Made by a program: the position numbers and the translations under genes
The notes under the pieces: generated by a model
What the model was told of the DNA's origin: nothing
Seen by the model: the letters and a program-made list of their open reading frames with translations, nothing else
The model's database searches: none
Assembly (NCBI GenBank): GCA_937915725.1
Contig: CALGGV010000353.1
Span: 1 to 36,428 of the forward strand
From: an uncultured Selenomonadales bacterium
GTDB taxonomy: Bacteria > Bacillota > Negativicutes > Selenomonadales > Selenomonadaceae
Length of the DNA stretch: 36,428 nt
Direction: 5' to 3'
Shown: in pieces, positions 8,742 through 16,998 of the stretch
Layout of the letters: every line of letters starts with the position of its first letter
How positions within the stretch are numbered: the stretch's first letter is position 1

Positions 8742-9481
8742 TCGTCTTGACAATTTTTTAGAGCATTTAAACTCAAGAAAAATCCCGCCGTTGCATACGC
8801 CAGCAAAATTAACAGTGAATCTAATAAAATATCGCCGCCGGAAGTTAAATTTCGCAAAATTTGGCTTGCGTGAGTCAGCGGCAAACATTCAACAAAAAAT
8901 TTTACCGCCGTCGGCAAAGTTGCAGTTGCAAAAAAAGTTCCGCACATAAAAGACATTGGCAATAAAATATAAGTGTTGACTTGCGCCATTTCTTCGTAGC
9001 TTGAAAGTTTCATTGCCGCGTAAAATCCAATTTCAGCAAAAATTATTGAGTTCAAAATCAAAACTAAAAATAATTTTATCGACAAAAAAATATTTGCGCC
9101 GAAAATTTCAGCGCACAAAATTATTATCACTGAAGATATTAAACTTTTCAGAACCGCGCCCAAAATTTTTCCAATTAAAAAAGCCTCTGAACTTATTGGC
9201 GAAAGTAAATATTCTTCCAAACTTTTATGATAGACGCGCTCGGCGTGGACGGGAATTATACTGTGAAAACCTATATTCATTGAGTTTAAAGCCATAATTC
9301 CCGGCACAATAAAATCTAAATAACTTCCCGACGCAAGCTGTACATTTCTGCCTAATCCCCAGCCAAACGCCGTTAAGTATAAAAGCGGCGCAACCATTCT
9401 GCTAAAAATAAATTTTGCAAGGCGGCGTTTAAGTACAATCCAATCACGCCAAAAAACTGTTCCAATATCACGAAAAATCAT
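8738..9481 (-). CDS. ABC-2 type transporter permease
   Basis: 247 aa with about six hydrophobic segments. The family pattern includes VFWRDWIVLKRRLAKFIFSRMVAPLLYLTAFGWGLG at the N-terminus, the extracellular SYLDFIVPGIMALNSM, and EYLLSPISSEAFLIGKILGAV. It is similar in layout to NodJ/DrrB-type exporters. The start (ATG 9481) overlaps the ATPase stop by 4 bp (ATGA). The stop overlaps the convergent importer ATPase stop. It is the last gene of the cbiK-ATPase-permease operon. The substrate is unknown. Confidence 0.9.
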   Translation of the reverse strand: MIFRDIGTVFWRDWIVLKRRLAKFIFSRMVAPLLYLTAFGWGLGRNVQLASGSYLDFIVPGIMALNSMNIGFHSIIPVHAERVYHKSLEEYLLSPISSEAFLIGKILGAVLKSLISSVIIILCAEIFGANIFLSIKLFLVLILNSIIFAEIGFYAAMKLSSYEEMAQVNTYILLPMSFMCGTFFATATLPTAVKFFVECLPLTHASQILRNLTSGGDILLDSLLILLAYATAGFFLSLNALKNCQDD

Positions 9482-10338
9482 AAGCCGCGCCCTGTCAATT
9501 CAACAAAAACATCTTCCAAATTAGTTTGTCGAATTTTTGCATTTTCGCCCAAATTCGCCGCGTATTTTTCCGCCGAAATTTTATCATGAAAAAATTTGTA
9601 AGATTTTCCCGAAGTGTCATAAAAATCGACCGTAAATTTTCCGAGATTTTCACAAAAATTTTGGGGCGAATTTACCGCAATTAATTTTCCGTTGCTGATA
9701 ATTGCCGTGCGTTGGCAAAGATTTTCTGCCTCTTCGATATAATGCGTGGTTAAAATAATCGTTACTCCGCTTTTTGGCAATTCTTCAATCAAATTCCAAA
9801 TTTTTCTTCTAACTTGAGGATCAAGCGCAACCGTCGGTTCATCAAGAAAAAGAATTTGCGGGCGATGAATCAAGGCGCGGGCAATTAGCAATCGCCGTTT
9901 CATTCCGCCGGATAATTTTCTGACGTTGTAATTTCTACAATCTGAAAGTTCCATATAATCCAGCAATTCATTAATTCTTTGTTGCCTGTCAATTTTTTTC
10001 ATACCGTATAAACGGGCGTGCAATTCCAAATTTTCTTCAACGTTTAAATCTTGATCAAAATTAATATGTTGAGGAACTACGCCGAGAATTTTTTTTATAG
10101 AGGATTTATTTTCTTCAAATGATTTTCCGTCATAAAAAATTTTTCCGGCTGTTGGTTCAATTTGTCCGGTAAGCATTTTTATCAAGGTAGTTTTGCCCGC
10201 GCCGTTTATTCCCAAAAGTCCAAAAATTTCATTGCGCTGAATTTTTAAAGTTATATTATCGACAGCGATTTTAAAAGTTGACTGATTATTTTTTCCTACG
10301 CTTTTAAATTTTTTCACAACGTTTAAAATTTCAATCAT
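9478..10338 (-). CDS. ABC transporter ATPase (DrrA/NodI/CcmA-like)
   Basis: 286 aa. Walker A GINGAGKTT (around 43-51), Q-loop VVPQHINFDQDL, signature KLSGGMKRRLLIARAL, Walker B ILFLDEPTVALD and H-loop TTHYIEEAE are complete. The C-terminal extension (about 215-286) is typical of exporter ATPases of this group. The start overlaps the cbiK stop (ATGA) and the stop overlaps the permease start, so the three genes form a tightly coupled operon. It energises the ABC-2 permease. Confidence 0.93.
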   Translation of the reverse strand: MIEILNVVKKFKSVGKNNQSTFKIAVDNITLKIQRNEIFGLLGINGAGKTTLIKMLTGQIEPTAGKIFYDGKSFEENKSSIKKILGVVPQHINFDQDLNVEENLELHARLYGMKKIDRQQRINELLDYMELSDCRNYNVRKLSGGMKRRLLIARALIHRPQILFLDEPTVALDPQVRRKIWNLIEELPKSGVTIILTTHYIEEAENLCQRTAIISNGKLIAVNSPQNFCENLGKFTVDFYDTSGKSYKFFHDKISAEKYAANLGENAKIRQTNLEDVFVELTGRGL

Positions 10339-11336
10339 TCAGCATTTTGCAGAGCGTTCCAAGCGTCGTTTGCATGTTCAACATAAAGCCCGCGAATTGC
10401 TTTATTTTCTCCTAAGCCATGCAAATACGCAGAAACTTTAAAGCCTTCATTAGTTAAAATTGTTTTGTGTGAATCGTCTTCATCGCCTGCCATATCGTTA
10501 TTGGCGTGGTCTCCGGCAACCATCATTATTGGTACAAGCGTAACATTTTTAATTTTATTTGCCTTCAATTTTGGAATGACAGTTTCAAGACTGGGCCAAC
10601 CTTCAACGGTGTAAACGTAAACATTTTTATAGCCCATTTCGTCAAGTTTAGCCTGAATAACAGAGTAATAAGCGTTAGCCGGTTGTGGCGTGCCGTGCGC
10701 CATTAAAAGTACAGCGGAATTTTTTGAAGGTTTTTTAATATCAGTGAAAAGTGCCTTTATAAAAGCCTCAACGTCATCAGCCTGTTCTTCTTGCCCTTGC
10801 CAGTACATTAAGGAAGTACCGAGCGTCATTGCTTTAAATTGGTCTTTGTAATTGTGAAAAATTGCCTTGTTGTAGTCATATTCCATACCCGGAATAACAT
10901 CAAGCGACACTAAGGAAACGCGGTTATATCCTTCAGATTTTAAATTTTCAAGTGCCTGTTCCGGAGTAGGATAATGAATCCCTTCATTTTCGGCGATACG
11001 GTTAATTATAATGTGGCTTGTGAACGCCGTTACAACTTTAACGCCGGGATGAGCTCTTTCAATATCTTTGACGGTTGCCTCAATGGTTTTTGTGCGATTT
11101 TCTTTGTAAGTTGTGCCGAAACTCATAACAACAATAGCATCTTTATTGGCTTGGCGTGCAAATTCGGCGGCTTGATTTTCATATTTCAAAACTCCAATTT
11201 GTGACGCGGTAATTAAAGACGTTGTAGCAGTTGTAACTTCCGGATTGAGCGAATAAGCCGCATTTGCAGGCGCAGATACAGATAACGCCGCCGAGCAAGC
11301 CAACGACGCGAGCAATAATTTTTTCCACTTTTTCAT
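10335..11336 (-). CDS. cbiK: Sirohydrochlorin cobaltochelatase CbiK with export signal
   Basis: 333 aa from ATG 11336 (GGAGGG about 12 bp upstream). The first 26 residues are a Sec signal peptide (KKWKKLLLASLACSAALSVSAPANA). The rest matches the anaerobic class II chelatase CbiK: AIVVMSFGTTY, His214 in LLMAHGTPQ, Glu245 in VYTVEGWPSLE and His277 in MMVAGDHANNDMAGDEDDSH, corresponding to the metal-ligand His/Glu/His set. It inserts Co2+ (or Fe2+) into sirohydrochlorin-type rings. Export would place it outside the cytoplasm, as for the periplasmic CbiK of Desulfovibrio, where a role in iron or heme handling was proposed. It is the first gene of an operon with an ABC exporter. Confidence 0.93.
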   Translation of the reverse strand: MKKWKKLLLASLACSAALSVSAPANAAYSLNPEVTTATTSLITASQIGVLKYENQAAEFARQANKDAIVVMSFGTTYKENRTKTIEATVKDIERAHPGVKVVTAFTSHIIINRIAENEGIHYPTPEQALENLKSEGYNRVSLVSLDVIPGMEYDYNKAIFHNYKDQFKAMTLGTSLMYWQGQEEQADDVEAFIKALFTDIKKPSKNSAVLLMAHGTPQPANAYYSVIQAKLDEMGYKNVYVYTVEGWPSLETVIPKLKANKIKNVTLVPIMMVAGDHANNDMAGDEDDSHKTILTNEGFKVSAYLHGLGENKAIRGLYVEHANDAWNALQNAE

Positions 11337-11372
11337 TGAAAATCTTTCCCTCCAAAATATTATTTGAAGTTG

Positions 11373-11401
11373 AATATACACTTGTGTTATTGAACTGTCA
11401 A
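11373..11401 (-). promoter_or_regulatory. Promoter of the cbiK-ABC operon
   Basis: Minus-strand consensus -35 TTGACA (11401-11396), a 17-bp spacer, and -10 TATATT (11378-11373). It lies about 37 bp before the cbiK start codon. Confidence 0.75.
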
Positions 11402-11446
11402 GCAAAGATTTTTTTAATAATAAAAAAATTAATTACACAGTAATTT

Positions 11447-11676
11447 CTATTGCATTTGTGAACGAATTGTCCGCTCAAAACCTGCGCGAATGGAATATTT
11501 TTGTTGCCAGCCCAAATCTTTTAATTTGCTAACGTAAAAATCAGAATTCCAATCATATAAGAAGGCAAAATCCCTGCCGCGCCGGTTACAAAAATGGTTG
11601 AGTTGAATAATTTTTCCCACGGCAAATTTTCTGAAATAATTTCGTTTAAATCTTGAGTAACTATAAAATTTCTCAT
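11447..11676 (-). pseudogene. NAD-dependent epimerase/dehydratase remnant with internal deletion
   Basis: From ATG 11676 (GGGGAG 8 bp upstream) the frame reads MRNFIVTQDLNEIISENLP, then WEKLFNSTIFVTGAAGILPSY. That is the N-terminus of an extended SDR with its TGAAGxLxxY nucleotide motif. After about 45 codons it stops at 11521. In another frame the same stretch continues as SDFYVSKLKDLGWQQKYSIR, then AGFERTIRSQMQ (stop 11447), the classic C-terminal end of such enzymes (SKLKxLGWxxxYS). Everything between (about 230-250 residues in a normal SDR) is missing, with the junction around 11535-11560. It was the former last gene of the glycan locus, now dead. Confidence 0.8.
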
Positions 11677-11726
11677 AAAAAAAACTCCCCGTAACGTGAC
11701 ATCCGAAAACGAATTTCAGCACGGGG
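11677..11726 (-). terminator. Terminator at the end of the glycan locus
   Basis: Minus strand: CCCCGT (11726-11721) pairs with ACGGGG (11692-11687) around a 28-nt loop that can pair further (TGA/TCA), followed by eight T (11684-11677). It lies 14 bp after the SDR stop codon. Its T-run overlaps the leader of the remnant gene, so the remnant is largely cut off from the operon. Confidence 0.7.
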
Positions 11727-11739
11727 AATTTTTATTTAA

Positions 11740-12642
11740 TCATCTGCGAGAGTTCAATATCCGAGAAATACCCTCTTCAAAGAAAATTTGCGGCTCAAAG
11801 CCGGTGTCCCGTTTTAAATCCGAAATATCCGCTTGCAGATACATAACTTGATTTTCTGAATAAGGCTTGCCGCCGAAAACCAGCGGTACATTTGGATTCA
11901 TAAGTTTATAAATTTTTTCTACGTAAGATTTTAGAGTTAAACCTTTGCCACTACCAATGACGTATACACCACTAGTTGAACATTGACCCAAAAGTCTGAA
12001 AGCGCGGGCGGCATCGTCAGCATAAAGATAATCCCAAATTTGCTCGCAAGGCGTTAAAACGGGTTGAATATTTTTTCTGTAACAATCAATAATATAACTG
12101 ATTAAAGTATTTGCGCCGTCATTTTCGCCGTAAGTACTTACAATTCTTGTACCGACAAAAATTAAACCTAAAGAATTGCAGAGCATTTCAGCCAATTTTT
12201 CAGCCGCGTATTTCGACACGCCGTAAGCATTAACAGGTTTAATCGGCGTTTCACGATTCAAGGGCTTATCGCTTAAACCGTATTCAGCTTGTGAACCGGC
12301 AAAAATAAATTTCTTACAACCGCACTTTTCGGCAAGGCGCACGGCGTCAAGTGTATAGCGAATATTTGTTTCTTGAACGTCAACATTCAATCGCCCTGAA
12401 TGTGAAGTTGCCGCCCAAGCAAAATGATAAAAAACTTCGGCGTCATTAAATTCTGAATCTAAATTTGAAAATTCGTCAAGATTAGCCTCAATAATTTTCA
12501 AGTTGGAAGAATTTGGCAGACGATAAAGATTTTTAGAGTTGCGATGCACAATCGCTACAACTTCAATATTTTGTTTCAAAAATTCTTCAATCGTCGCAAC
12601 GCCGAGCATACTTGTTGCGCCGGTTAATACAATTTTTTTCAT
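11740..12642 (-). CDS. NAD(P)-dependent epimerase/dehydratase (SDR), sugar reductase/epimerase candidate
   Basis: 300 aa from ATG 12642 (AGGAG 8 bp upstream; a TTG at 12648 is an alternative). Extended SDR: Rossmann motif TGATSMLG (7-14), FAGSQAEYG carrying the catalytic Ser, and YGVSK with the catalytic Tyr/Lys. The C-terminal segment ends LKRDTGFEPQIFFEEGISRIL. It acts on a nucleotide-activated sugar. It follows the transketolase pair by 12 bp, the usual place for an SDR that reduces or epimerises the keto-sugar made by RfbF/G/H. The exact substrate is not readable. Confidence 0.88.
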   Translation of the reverse strand: MKKIVLTGATSMLGVATIEEFLKQNIEVVAIVHRNSKNLYRLPNSSNLKIIEANLDEFSNLDSEFNDAEVFYHFAWAATSHSGRLNVDVQETNIRYTLDAVRLAEKCGCKKFIFAGSQAEYGLSDKPLNRETPIKPVNAYGVSKYAAEKLAEMLCNSLGLIFVGTRIVSTYGENDGANTLISYIIDCYRKNIQPVLTPCEQIWDYLYADDAARAFRLLGQCSTSGVYVIGSGKGLTLKSYVEKIYKLMNPNVPLVFGGKPYSENQVMYLQADISDLKRDTGFEPQIFFEEGISRILNSRR

Positions 12643-12654
12643 ATTCAAAACTCC

Positions 12655-13569
12655 TTAACCGGTAACTGCGCGTACAATATGCTCTGCAGAAATTTTGTAA
12701 TAATCTTTCAAATAATCTAAATTTCCAACAACGCCGGTAAATTCGTCATTTATTCCAATTCTTTTTACGCAAGCTCTTTCGCCGCTTAAACCTGCAACAA
12801 CTTCAGCAACCGCCGCTCCAAATCCGCCAATTATATTATTTTCTTCGACAGTCAAAATGGTTTTACATCTGCGCGAATATTTTTCAATAATTTCAGCGTC
12901 TATAGGTTTAACGGTAGGAAAAGTAAAAAGCGCAGTGCTGATACCGGCGGCATTTAAATTTTGCGCCGCTTTTAACGCCTCATAAGAAATTGAACCGGTT
13001 GAAAAAATAGCGCAGTCGTCGCCGTCAAAAATTTTTATTGCCTTGCCAATGGTATAATCTTTAATTTCGGCTTGATGAATAAGCGGCTCCCGCCCTTTGC
13101 CAATACGCAGATAACACGGCTTGTTAATTTTGTAAGCCGCCAAAGTTACAGCAACTGATTCATAAGCGTCAGCCGGCGAAAAAATTATCATGTTGGGAAT
13201 TGCCCGCATTACAGATAAATCTTCCGTTGCATGATGAGTACAACCGAGCGTGCCGTAAACCATACCGACACCGGCGGCAACAATTTTTACATTTGCATTG
13301 TGGTAAGCCGTGCAATTTCGCACTTGCTCCAAACAGCGCAACGAAGAAAAATTTGCAATGGAATAAGTAAAAACCGTGTTACCTTCCAACGCCAAGCCCG
13401 CCGCAACTGCCGTCATATTTTGTTCAGCTATTCCTACGTTAATAAATTTTTCGGGATTTTTTTCTCTGAATTTATCGAAAAGACTAAATCCCATATCGCC
13501 GACCAAAAGAAAAATTTTTTCGTCTTCAGCCGCCAAATTGCAAAGTGTATCAACAAAAGCGTTTCTCAT
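12655..13569 (-). CDS. Transketolase-like protein, C-terminal subunit
   Basis: 304 aa, containing the pyrimidine-binding and C-terminal domains of transketolase only. The catalytic Glu49 sits in NVGIAEQNMTAVAAGLAL. GCTHHATEDLSVMRAIPNM and the C-terminal TVEENNIIGGFGAAVAE are conserved. It must pair with the N-terminal subunit encoded just upstream, whose stop its start codon overlaps (ATGA), giving one TPP site per heterodimer. In a sugar-nucleotide operon the split enzyme is more likely a biosynthetic C2-transfer enzyme than the pentose-phosphate transketolase; that is inference. Confidence 0.93.
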   Translation of the reverse strand: MRNAFVDTLCNLAAEDEKIFLLVGDMGFSLFDKFREKNPEKFINVGIAEQNMTAVAAGLALEGNTVFTYSIANFSSLRCLEQVRNCTAYHNANVKIVAAGVGMVYGTLGCTHHATEDLSVMRAIPNMIIFSPADAYESVAVTLAAYKINKPCYLRIGKGREPLIHQAEIKDYTIGKAIKIFDGDDCAIFSTGSISYEALKAAQNLNAAGISTALFTFPTVKPIDAEIIEKYSRRCKTILTVEENNIIGGFGAAVAEVVAGLSGERACVKRIGINDEFTGVVGNLDYLKDYYKISAEHIVRAVTG

Positions 13570-14372
13570 GGTTTTTGCCTCTCCAATTCCATAACTGCAT
13601 TATCGTAAAATTCGCCTTGAGGGTCGCGGTAATGCCACAAATTATTATTTTCCATAAAAGAAACACCCTTGCCTTTTACAGTTTTGGCAACAATGCAAGT
13701 CGGCTTTTTTTCGTCCAAATGCAGTAAACTTTCTTTCAACGCGGCGTGATTGTGTCCGTCCACGCTTTGAACATTCCAGCCAAACGCCTTGAATTTTTCT
13801 TCAAAACTTTGCATATCCAAAATTTCTGAAGTTTTGCCGAGTGCCTGTAAGCCGTTGCAGTCAACTATCATTGTCAGTCGATTCAAATTTTGTTGACGCG
13901 CAAATAAAATCATTTCCCAAACCGAACCTTCGTTACATTCGCCGTCACCAACAATAACAAAAGTGCGGTAATTACGCCCTGCTTTTTTTCCTGCAAGCGC
14001 AATTCCCGCGGCCATTCCTACGCCTTGACCGAGCGATCCGGTAGAAATTTCAACGCCGCTTACTCCATTATGAGAAATATGGCAAGATAATTTACTGCCG
14101 TTGTTACCGTAAGTTTGCAATTCTTTTTTGTCCAAAATTCCAACTTCAGCAAGTGCCGCGTAAATTGCCGCGCCCGCGTGTCCTTTGCTTAAAATAATGC
14201 GCGTGCGCTCTTTGTCATTAGTTTTTACTTTTTCAACGTCAACAAAATCTGTGTACAAAACGGCTACAATATCTGCTATAGAAAAAGCCGAGCCAACGTG
14301 CGAGGCGTGCGCCGCGTGTACCATATCCAAAACATCACGGCGAATTTGCCACGCCAAATTTTCACTTTTCAT
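13566..14372 (-). CDS. Transketolase-like protein, N-terminal (TPP-binding) subunit
   Basis: 268 aa from ATG 14372 (GGTGA a few bases upstream; a GTG three codons earlier is possible). TPP diphosphate motif GDG (142-144) ... DCN (Asn173). The conserved LSKGHAGAAIYAAL (His65) and GSLGQGVGMAAGIAL are present. This is the first half of a split transketolase; the partner follows with an ATGA overlap. It sits between rfbH and the SDR gene, so it is part of the deoxysugar operon. TPP-bound ketol transfer is the expected chemistry; donor and acceptor are unknown. Confidence 0.93.
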   Translation of the reverse strand: MKSENLAWQIRRDVLDMVHAAHASHVGSAFSIADIVAVLYTDFVDVEKVKTNDKERTRIILSKGHAGAAIYAALAEVGILDKKELQTYGNNGSKLSCHISHNGVSGVEISTGSLGQGVGMAAGIALAGKKAGRNYRTFVIVGDGECNEGSVWEMILFARQQNLNRLTMIVDCNGLQALGKTSEILDMQSFEEKFKAFGWNVQSVDGHNHAALKESLLHLDEKKPTCIVAKTVKGKGVSFMENNNLWHYRDPQGEFYDNAVMELERQKP

Positions 14373-14399
14373 AAGTATCACCAGAAATATTTTAAAAAT

Positions 14400-15729
14400 T
14401 TATTTCAAGGAATCACGAATAATTTTTATCATGTAGTCAATTTTTTCGTCGGTCATTCCGGGATAAACTCCCAACCAAAAAGTATCCTTCATAATTCTGT
14501 CAGTATTTTCTAAACTGCCGACAACGCGGTAACCTTCACCGGATTTTCTCATTTCGTCAAAACAAGGGTGTTTAATTAAATTTCCGGCGAAAAGCATACG
14601 TGTTTGAATCCCATATCCCTCAAGCCGACGCACGATTTTATTTCTGTCAGTACCTTCTGTACAGGTCAGCAGAAAACCAAACCAACTGGGATTGGAATTT
14701 GGGCAAGCTTCCGGAAGAATAAGCTCCCCCCCCCCGTTTGACTTTTAGACCATTAAACAATTTATTAAAATTTTGGCGGCGGCGTTCAACAAAATGTGGC
14801 AACTTTTTTAATTGCGCACAACCGACAGCCGCCTGCATATCGCTAACTTTCAAATTATAGCCAAAGTGCGAATAAACATATTTATGATCGTAACCTTGCG
14901 GAAGTTCGCCAAATTTCCCGTCGAAACGATGCCCACACAAATTATCTTTGCCGCCGGGACACATACAATCACGCCCCCAATCACGGAACGAGCGAATTAT
15001 TTTGTGCAACTTTGGATTATTGGTATAAACCGCGCCGCCTTCACCCGTTGTTATATGATGCGCGGGATAAAAACTGGAAGTGCCAATATCGCCGATTGTT
15101 CCTGTAAATTTTTCTGCGCCGTCAAGCGTATAAGTAGAGCCGAGCGCGTCGCAATTATCCTCAACAAGCCAAAGATTATGTTTGTTGCAAAAATCTTTTA
15201 CAGCTTTTAAATCAAACGGGTTGCCGAGCGTATGTGCAAGCATAACCGCCTTAGTTTTTTCTGAATAAGCCGCCTCAAGTTTTGTAACGTCAATATTGTA
15301 CTGCGGAATTGTAACGTCAACAAAAACGGGAATTGCGCCATATTGAACTATTGGCGAAACTGTAGTAGGAAAACCCGCGGCAACAGTTATAACTTCATCG
15401 CCGCGCTTAATTTGCCTTTCGCCCAAAGTTGGAGAAGTCAACGCCATAAAAGCAATTAAATTAGCCGAAGAGCCGGAATTTACCAAAGAGCAATATTTGA
15501 CGCCCAAATATTTTGCAAATTCTTTTTCAAATTCGGCAGCGTACCTTCCGGCAGTCAGCCAAAATTCAAGCGCACTGTCTACCAAATTAACCATTTCTTC
15601 GCTGTCGTAAACGCGCCCCGCGTAAGAGATTCTGTCGCCAGCGTGAAAATCTTTTTTCTGATTGTGAAACTCGTTGCAATAATCTTTGACAAGTTCCAAA
15701 ATTTTACCGCGCATTTCTTCTTGATTCAT
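14400..15729 (-). pseudogene. rfbH: rfbH, CDP-6-deoxy-4-hexulose 3-dehydrase (E1), frame broken at a G10 tract (putative phase-OFF)
   Basis: Start ATG 15729 with GGAGG upstream. The reading is perfect RfbH until residue ~332, where ten G on the coding strand (14735-14726) shift the frame and translation ends at 14647. Past the tract, another frame continues the family sequence ELILPEACPNSNPSWFGFLL through to the stop at 14400. With nine G the frame would be whole, about 442 aa, normal for RfbH. Diagnostic features: His224/His225 in FYPAHHITTGEGG, where ordinary aminotransferases have the PLP lysine, and a C255-x-C257-x7-C265 cluster with upstream C193 for the [2Fe-2S] centre. It removes the 3-OH of CDP-4-keto-6-deoxyglucose. 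It is either a phase-variable gene caught OFF or a homopolymer sequencing error. Confidence 0.9.
14726..14735 (-). repeat. G10 homopolymer in rfbH coding strand
   Basis: Ten consecutive C on the plus strand, preceded on the coding strand by AAAC and followed by AGCTTATTC. Counting codons, 6, 9 or 12 G keep RfbH in frame; 10 does not. Runs of this length are known slippage sites for phase variation in Campylobacter, Helicobacter and others. Confidence 0.95.
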
Positions 15730-15747
15730 TTTTTATCCTCCATAAAA

Positions 15748-16998
15748 TTATAACATATACCGGCAATCTACAATTTTTTTATTGCCAAGTTTTGGAACCT
15801 TTTTAAATTCTTTCCATGCAGTTGCAATGGCAATAATATCTGACACTTCGTAAACTTCTTCGATAGAACTTAAAATTTTTATTGGCAATTTGGGATATTT
15901 TTTTTGAAACTCAATATTTGCAACGGGGTCGTATGCAACAATTTTTTTATAACCTTCATTAAAAATTTCTCGGATAATTCGAGCCGCCGGAGTATCACGT
16001 ACATCATCGCTTAACGGCTTAAAACTTAAACCCAAAATCCCAATAGTTGCTGATAAGTCAAGATTTTTTACAATGCGTCTTGCAATTATCGCAGGGCGAT
16101 TATCATTTGTAGCAATAACATTTTTCAAAATTTGCGGCTCAAATCCTTTTTCTTTACTTTGTGCAAGAAATGCATTAGTGTCTTTTGGCAAGCAGTAACC
16201 TCCATAACCGCAGCCGGGATAGACGTAGGAAGTCATATTACAATTATTCCAGCGTTTGTCCATATGCAAAATCTTGAATGCTTTAGCAACTTCAATATTC
16301 CCTATAATATCCGCTACTTGTTCCATTTCATTTGAATAACTTATCAATGTTGCCAGCAAAGTATTTGACAAATATTTTATAAATTCCCCAGTCGAAGGGC
16401 TTACACATTTTATAGGGATATTCATTGGTTTATAAAGTTGAATCAATTTTTCACGAGCAAGATTATCATTAGTGCCAATTACAATTCTATCAGAGCCAAT
16501 AAAATCTTCCCAGCAATGCCCTTCACGCAAAAATTCAGGATTATTCGCAACGGCAAAATTTTTTTTATTACCGGTTGTCAAAATCTTTTCTTCGACATAA
16601 GGAATAATTTTTTCTAAAGTTGTTGAAGGCGGAATGGTTGATTTAATCACCATGACACGAAATTTTTTATCATTAATTGCCTCAAATGTCATATCAATAG
16701 CCGAAAACAAATATTTTAAATCTGCGCTGCCGTCAACACCGTAAGGCGTACCGACACAGTAATAAATAATTTCGCTATCCGCAAGTGCCGCTTTTAAATC
16801 ATTTGCAATGAAAAAATTTTTATTCAGATGAATTTTTAAAATGTCTTCCATTTGCGGCTCCAAAAAAGGAAGTTCTCCGGATTGAATTTTTTTCATTCGT
16901 ACTGCGTCTACGTCAAAGCCGTAAACCTTATACCCCAAATGAGAAAAGCCCAGCGCGGTAGTTAAGCCGACAAATCCTAAGCCAAAAACGGTTACCAT
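15748..16998 (-). CDS. UDP-glucose/GDP-mannose dehydrogenase family protein
   Basis: 416 aa. N-terminal NAD motif VFGLGFVGLTTALGFSHLGYKV (GxGxxG, residues 6-11), central STIPPSTT and NNPEFLREGHCWEDF, catalytic Cys in YPGCGYGGYCLPKDTNAF, and a C-terminal domain with GLSFKPLSDDVRDTPA. It oxidises the C6 of an NDP-hexose to the uronate in two steps. The start ATG 16998 has GGAGGAG upstream and overlaps the stop of the preceding SDR gene by 7 bp. Together with that UXS-like SDR it suggests UDP-GlcA to UDP-xylose or a related product. Confidence 0.93.
   Translation of the reverse strand: MVTVFGLGFVGLTTALGFSHLGYKVYGFDVDAVRMKKIQSGELPFLEPQMEDILKIHLNKNFFIANDLKAALADSEIIYYCVGTPYGVDGSADLKYLFSAIDMTFEAINDKKFRVMVIKSTIPPSTTLEKIIPYVEEKILTTGNKKNFAVANNPEFLREGHCWEDFIGSDRIVIGTNDNLAREKLIQLYKPMNIPIKCVSPSTGEFIKYLSNTLLATLISYSNEMEQVADIIGNIEVAKAFKILHMDKRWNNCNMTSYVYPGCGYGGYCLPKDTNAFLAQSKEKGFEPQILKNVIATNDNRPAIIARRIVKNLDLSATIGILGLSFKPLSDDVRDTPAARIIREIFNEGYKKIVAYDPVANIEFQKKYPKLPIKILSSIEEVYEVSDIIAIATAWKEFKKVPKLGNKKIVDCRYML

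Noticed and set aside
14400..14633. Separate small gene after rfbH
   Set aside because: Its residues continue the RfbH family sequence and the break falls at the G10 tract, so it is the same gene in another frame.
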